Source of the DNA: Acidobacteriota bacterium
GTDB lineage: Bacteria > Acidobacteriota > Terriglobia > Terriglobales > Acidobacteriaceae
Assembly (NCBI GenBank): GCA_003224995.1
Contig: QIAI01000021.1
Location: 1 to 7,223 of the forward strand
Direction of reading: 5' to 3'
DNA: 7,223 bases
Both the position numbers and the translations under genes were made by a program. Of this stretch, positions 5,054-7,223 are shown in pieces; positions within the stretch are counted from its first letter, which is position 1; each line of letters begins with the position of its first letter. The notes under the pieces were generated by a model, which was not told the DNA's origin, did no database searches, and saw only the letters and a list, made by a program, of their open reading frames with translations.

Positions 5054-7223
5054 ATGGACAGCACACGATGGGAGCGAATGCAGTGGCTGTTTCACCACGC
5101 GGCCGACCTGCCGCATGGCGAACAGCAAACTTTTCTGCAATCAGCGTGTGGAACGGACTCCGAGCTTATGGCCGATGTGCGGGCCATGCTCGCAGAAGAC
5201 GTTAAATCCAGCTCTGTACTGGAGCGCGGCCTGGCCACCGTTGCCAGCCAACTACTAGGTGAAGCGACCGACTCGCCAGCCTTCCCGGAGTTTGGCCCCT
5301 ATCGAGTGATCCGGGTGTTGGGCGAGGGCGGCATGGGCGTGGTTTATCTGGCTGAACGCAATGACCTCCACAGCCTGGTCGCCATCAAGGTTCTACGGGA
5401 CGCCTGGTTGTCTCCCGCCCGCCGCGAACGTTTTGCCAGCGAACAACGGATGCTGGCACAACTCAATCATCCCTCGATCGCGCGTCTTTATGACGCCGAC
5501 GCCCTCACTGACGGCACGCCATGGTTTGTCATGGAATACGTCGAGGGCATTCCGCTCACAGATTATTGCAGTAGAAATCATTGCTCAATCGCGCGGTGCC
5601 TGCAACTTTTCCGAGCCGTGTGTGAAGCCGTGCAGTACGCGCACGGACAGGCGCTAATCCATCGCGACTTGAAACCCTCCAACATTCTGATCAAGAGCGA
5701 CGGCTCGGTGAGGCTTCTCGATTTCGGGATCGCGAAGCAGTTGGAAACGCTGGATGCCAGCGTCAATCAGACCCTGACCGGGCTGCGCTTGATGACACCC
5801 GCTTATGCCGCTCCCGAACAGATTCGCGGCGATCGGGTTGGAATTCATACTGACGTCTACTCTCTCGGGGCCATTCTGTTTGAGTTACTCTCGGGACAAC
5901 TTCCATTTGATCTCTCAAACCTGACGCCCGCCGAGGCCGCAACGGTCATTACTGAGCACGAACCTGGAAAGCCTTCGTCCATCGGGAAGTCCAAGGGAAA
6001 GCTTGCAGATGCAGCGTCCCTGGGAAAGAGCGCGTGGAGTGATCTGGATGTTCTCTGCCTGACGGCGATGCATAAAGATCGCGAGCGCCGCTACCGTTCC
6101 GTGGAAGCGCTCATGCGCGACGTTGACCATTACCTTGAGGGAGAACCTCTGGAAGCGCGTCCCGACAGCTTGCCGTACAAACTCGGAAAGTTTGTCAGAC
6201 GCAATGAGCGTGCTGTATTCGTGACCGCATCGGTGTTCGTACTGGTGCTCGCCATGGCCGTTTTCTTCACGATCCGCTTAGCCAAGGCGCGAAATATAGC
6301 CCTGGCGGAAGCTGCCCGAACCGAGCGAATCCAGAAGTTCATGATGAATCTGTTCGAGGGCGGGGACGAAGCGGCCGGCCCCTCAGACTCCTTGCGGGTT
6401 GTGACCTTAGTGGACCGCGGAGTCCAGGAAGCGAAAACTCTTAACAACGATGTGAAGCTGCAATCCGAGCTCTATGAAAATCTCGGGACCATCTACCAGA
6501 AGCTTGGCAAATTGGACCCCGCGAACTCGCTGCTGGCAAGTGCGCTGGAGGAACGCAAATCGGCATTCGGCACGGATAGTCCGGAAGCAGCAGAGAGCCT
6601 GGTGGCGCTAGGACTTCTCCGCGATGCACAAGGTCAATTTGAAGATGCGGAGCGACTTGTCCGTCAAGGCTTGGACATCGACAAGCACAGGTTGTCTCCA
6701 GACCATCCGGCGCTGGCCAGAACGACCGCCGCGCTCGGCAAAGTCCTGGAGGATCGCGGTGCTTATGCTCCCGCCATACTCGTGCTAGAAGAGGCGGTGC
6801 GACTGCAGTCCAGGCCTGGCATGCCGACTACCGATTTGGCCGAGACTCTGACAGAATTGGCCAATTCGCATTTCTACTCCGGTCGCTATGAAGAATCCGA
6901 ATCCTTGAACCAAAAAGTCCTGGCCATGGACCGCCAGCTTTACGGCGAACTTCATCCCCATGTTGCCGACGACCTGATTAATCTCGGAGCGATTCAATAC
7001 GATGAAGGTCATTATCCGGAGGCGGAGCGTTTTGATCGCCAGGCGCTCGACATCACCCAAGCCTTCTTCGGAAACAACCATCCTGCCACCGCTTCTGCAT
7101 TAACGATTCTCGGGCGCACTCTCGTCGCGCAGGGAAAAACGCAGGAGGCAGCCGGCATGCTGCGCGAAGCGCTGGGTATCGAGGAGCAGGTTTATGGCAA
7201 GGTCCACCCCAAAGTGGCAGGGA
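5054..7223 (+). CDS. Transmembrane Ser/Thr protein kinase with C-terminal TPR array (3' end outside window)
   Basis: The frame is open from ATG 5054 to the window end, so 723 residues are visible. A GGAA (5044-5047) gives a modest ribosome binding site. Residues 1-79 are the helical N-terminal region usual in acidobacterial kinases (RWERMQWLFHHAADLP, ACGTDSELMADVRAML). The kinase domain (about 80-360) is complete: Gly-rich loop GEGGMGVVYLA from 90, catalytic Lys112 in VAIK, helix-C Glu130, HRDLKPSN 203-210 with catalytic Asp205, DFG 223-225, APE 253-255 and Asp267 in TDVYSLG. The Arg before the catalytic Asp makes it an RD kinase, normally switched on by activation-loop phosphorylation; candidate residues lie in NQTLTGLRLMTPAY. 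One membrane helix follows (about 387-408), then about six 42-residue TPRs of kinesin-light-chain type (470 onward). The kinase should face the cytoplasm, with the TPRs outside it if the topology is single-pass. It probably shares a transcript with the sigma gene and may act on it. Confidence 0.95.
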   Translation, partial: MDSTRWERMQWLFHHAADLPHGEQQTFLQSACGTDSELMADVRAMLAEDVKSSSVLERGLATVASQLLGEATDSPAFPEFGPYRVIRVLGEGGMGVVYLAERNDLHSLVAIKVLRDAWLSPARRERFASEQRMLAQLNHPSIARLYDADALTDGTPWFVMEYVEGIPLTDYCSRNHCSIARCLQLFRAVCEAVQYAHGQALIHRDLKPSNILIKSDGSVRLLDFGIAKQLETLDASVNQTLTGLRLMTPAYAAPEQIRGDRVGIHTDVYSLGAILFELLSGQLPFDLSNLTPAEAATVITEHEPGKPSSIGKSKGKLADAASLGKSAWSDLDVLCLTAMHKDRERRYRSVEALMRDVDHYLEGEPLEARPDSLPYKLGKFVRRNERAVFVTASVFVLVLAMAVFFTIRLAKARNIALAEAARTERIQKFMMNLFEGGDEAAGPSDSLRVVTLVDRGVQEAKTLNNDVKLQSELYENLGTIYQKLGKLDPANSLLASALEERKSAFGTDSPEAAESLVALGLLRDAQGQFEDAERLVRQGLDIDKHRLSPDHPALARTTAALGKVLEDRGAYAPAILVLEEAVRLQSRPGMPTTDLAETLTELANSHFYSGRYEESESLNQKVLAMDRQLYGELHPHVADDLINLGAIQYDEGHYPEAERFDRQALDITQAFFGNNHPATASALTILGRTLVAQGKTQEAAGMLREALGIEEQVYGKVHPKVAG

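Overview
The window most resembles a chromosomal stretch of an Acidobacteriota bacterium (moderately high GC). This is inferred from gene content: an ECF sigma factor of the type that sits beside a Ser/Thr kinase with a membrane anchor and a long C-terminal array of 42-residue TPRs, a Tat-type phospholipase C-like phosphoesterase, and lineage-type secreted and membrane proteins of unknown function. No rRNA, tRNA, CRISPR array, insertion sequence or integrase was recognised.

Layout. (a) 1-353, + strand: the C-terminal end of a TPR protein that begins before the window. (b) 354-602: a gap with a weak terminator-like hairpin and a stronger hairpin directly in front of the next gene's ribosome binding site. 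(c) 603-1932, + strand: a Tat-dependent phospholipase C/acid phosphatase family gene. Its signal peptide (from ATG 603, good ribosome binding site) and its catalytic body are in different frames, and the usual linker between them is missing, so it looks disrupted. (d) 2021-4114, - strand: two genes 27 nt apart, probably one operon. The promoter-proximal gene encodes a four-helix membrane protein and the distal gene a secreted Gln-rich/Ala-Pro-rich protein. A perfect 11-bp inverted repeat lies inside the 3' end of the distal gene, where the two convergent units meet. (e) 4115-4426: a divergent intergenic region rich in inverted repeats, including a possible structured leader for the sigma gene. 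(f) 4427-5023 and 5054-7223, + strand: the ECF sigma factor and, 30 nt later, the Ser/Thr kinase with TPRs, which runs off the window end.

The sigma-kinase pair is the most informative unit. In the sigma factor, the acidic stretch usually found in region 2.2 (DAED in classical ECF sigmas) aligns with Ser-Pro-Thr-Ala. This fits the idea, known for kinase-linked ECF sigmas, that the neighbouring kinase supplies negative charge by phosphorylation. The phosphoesterase and the two minus-strand genes have no visible functional link to this pair beyond being adjacent.
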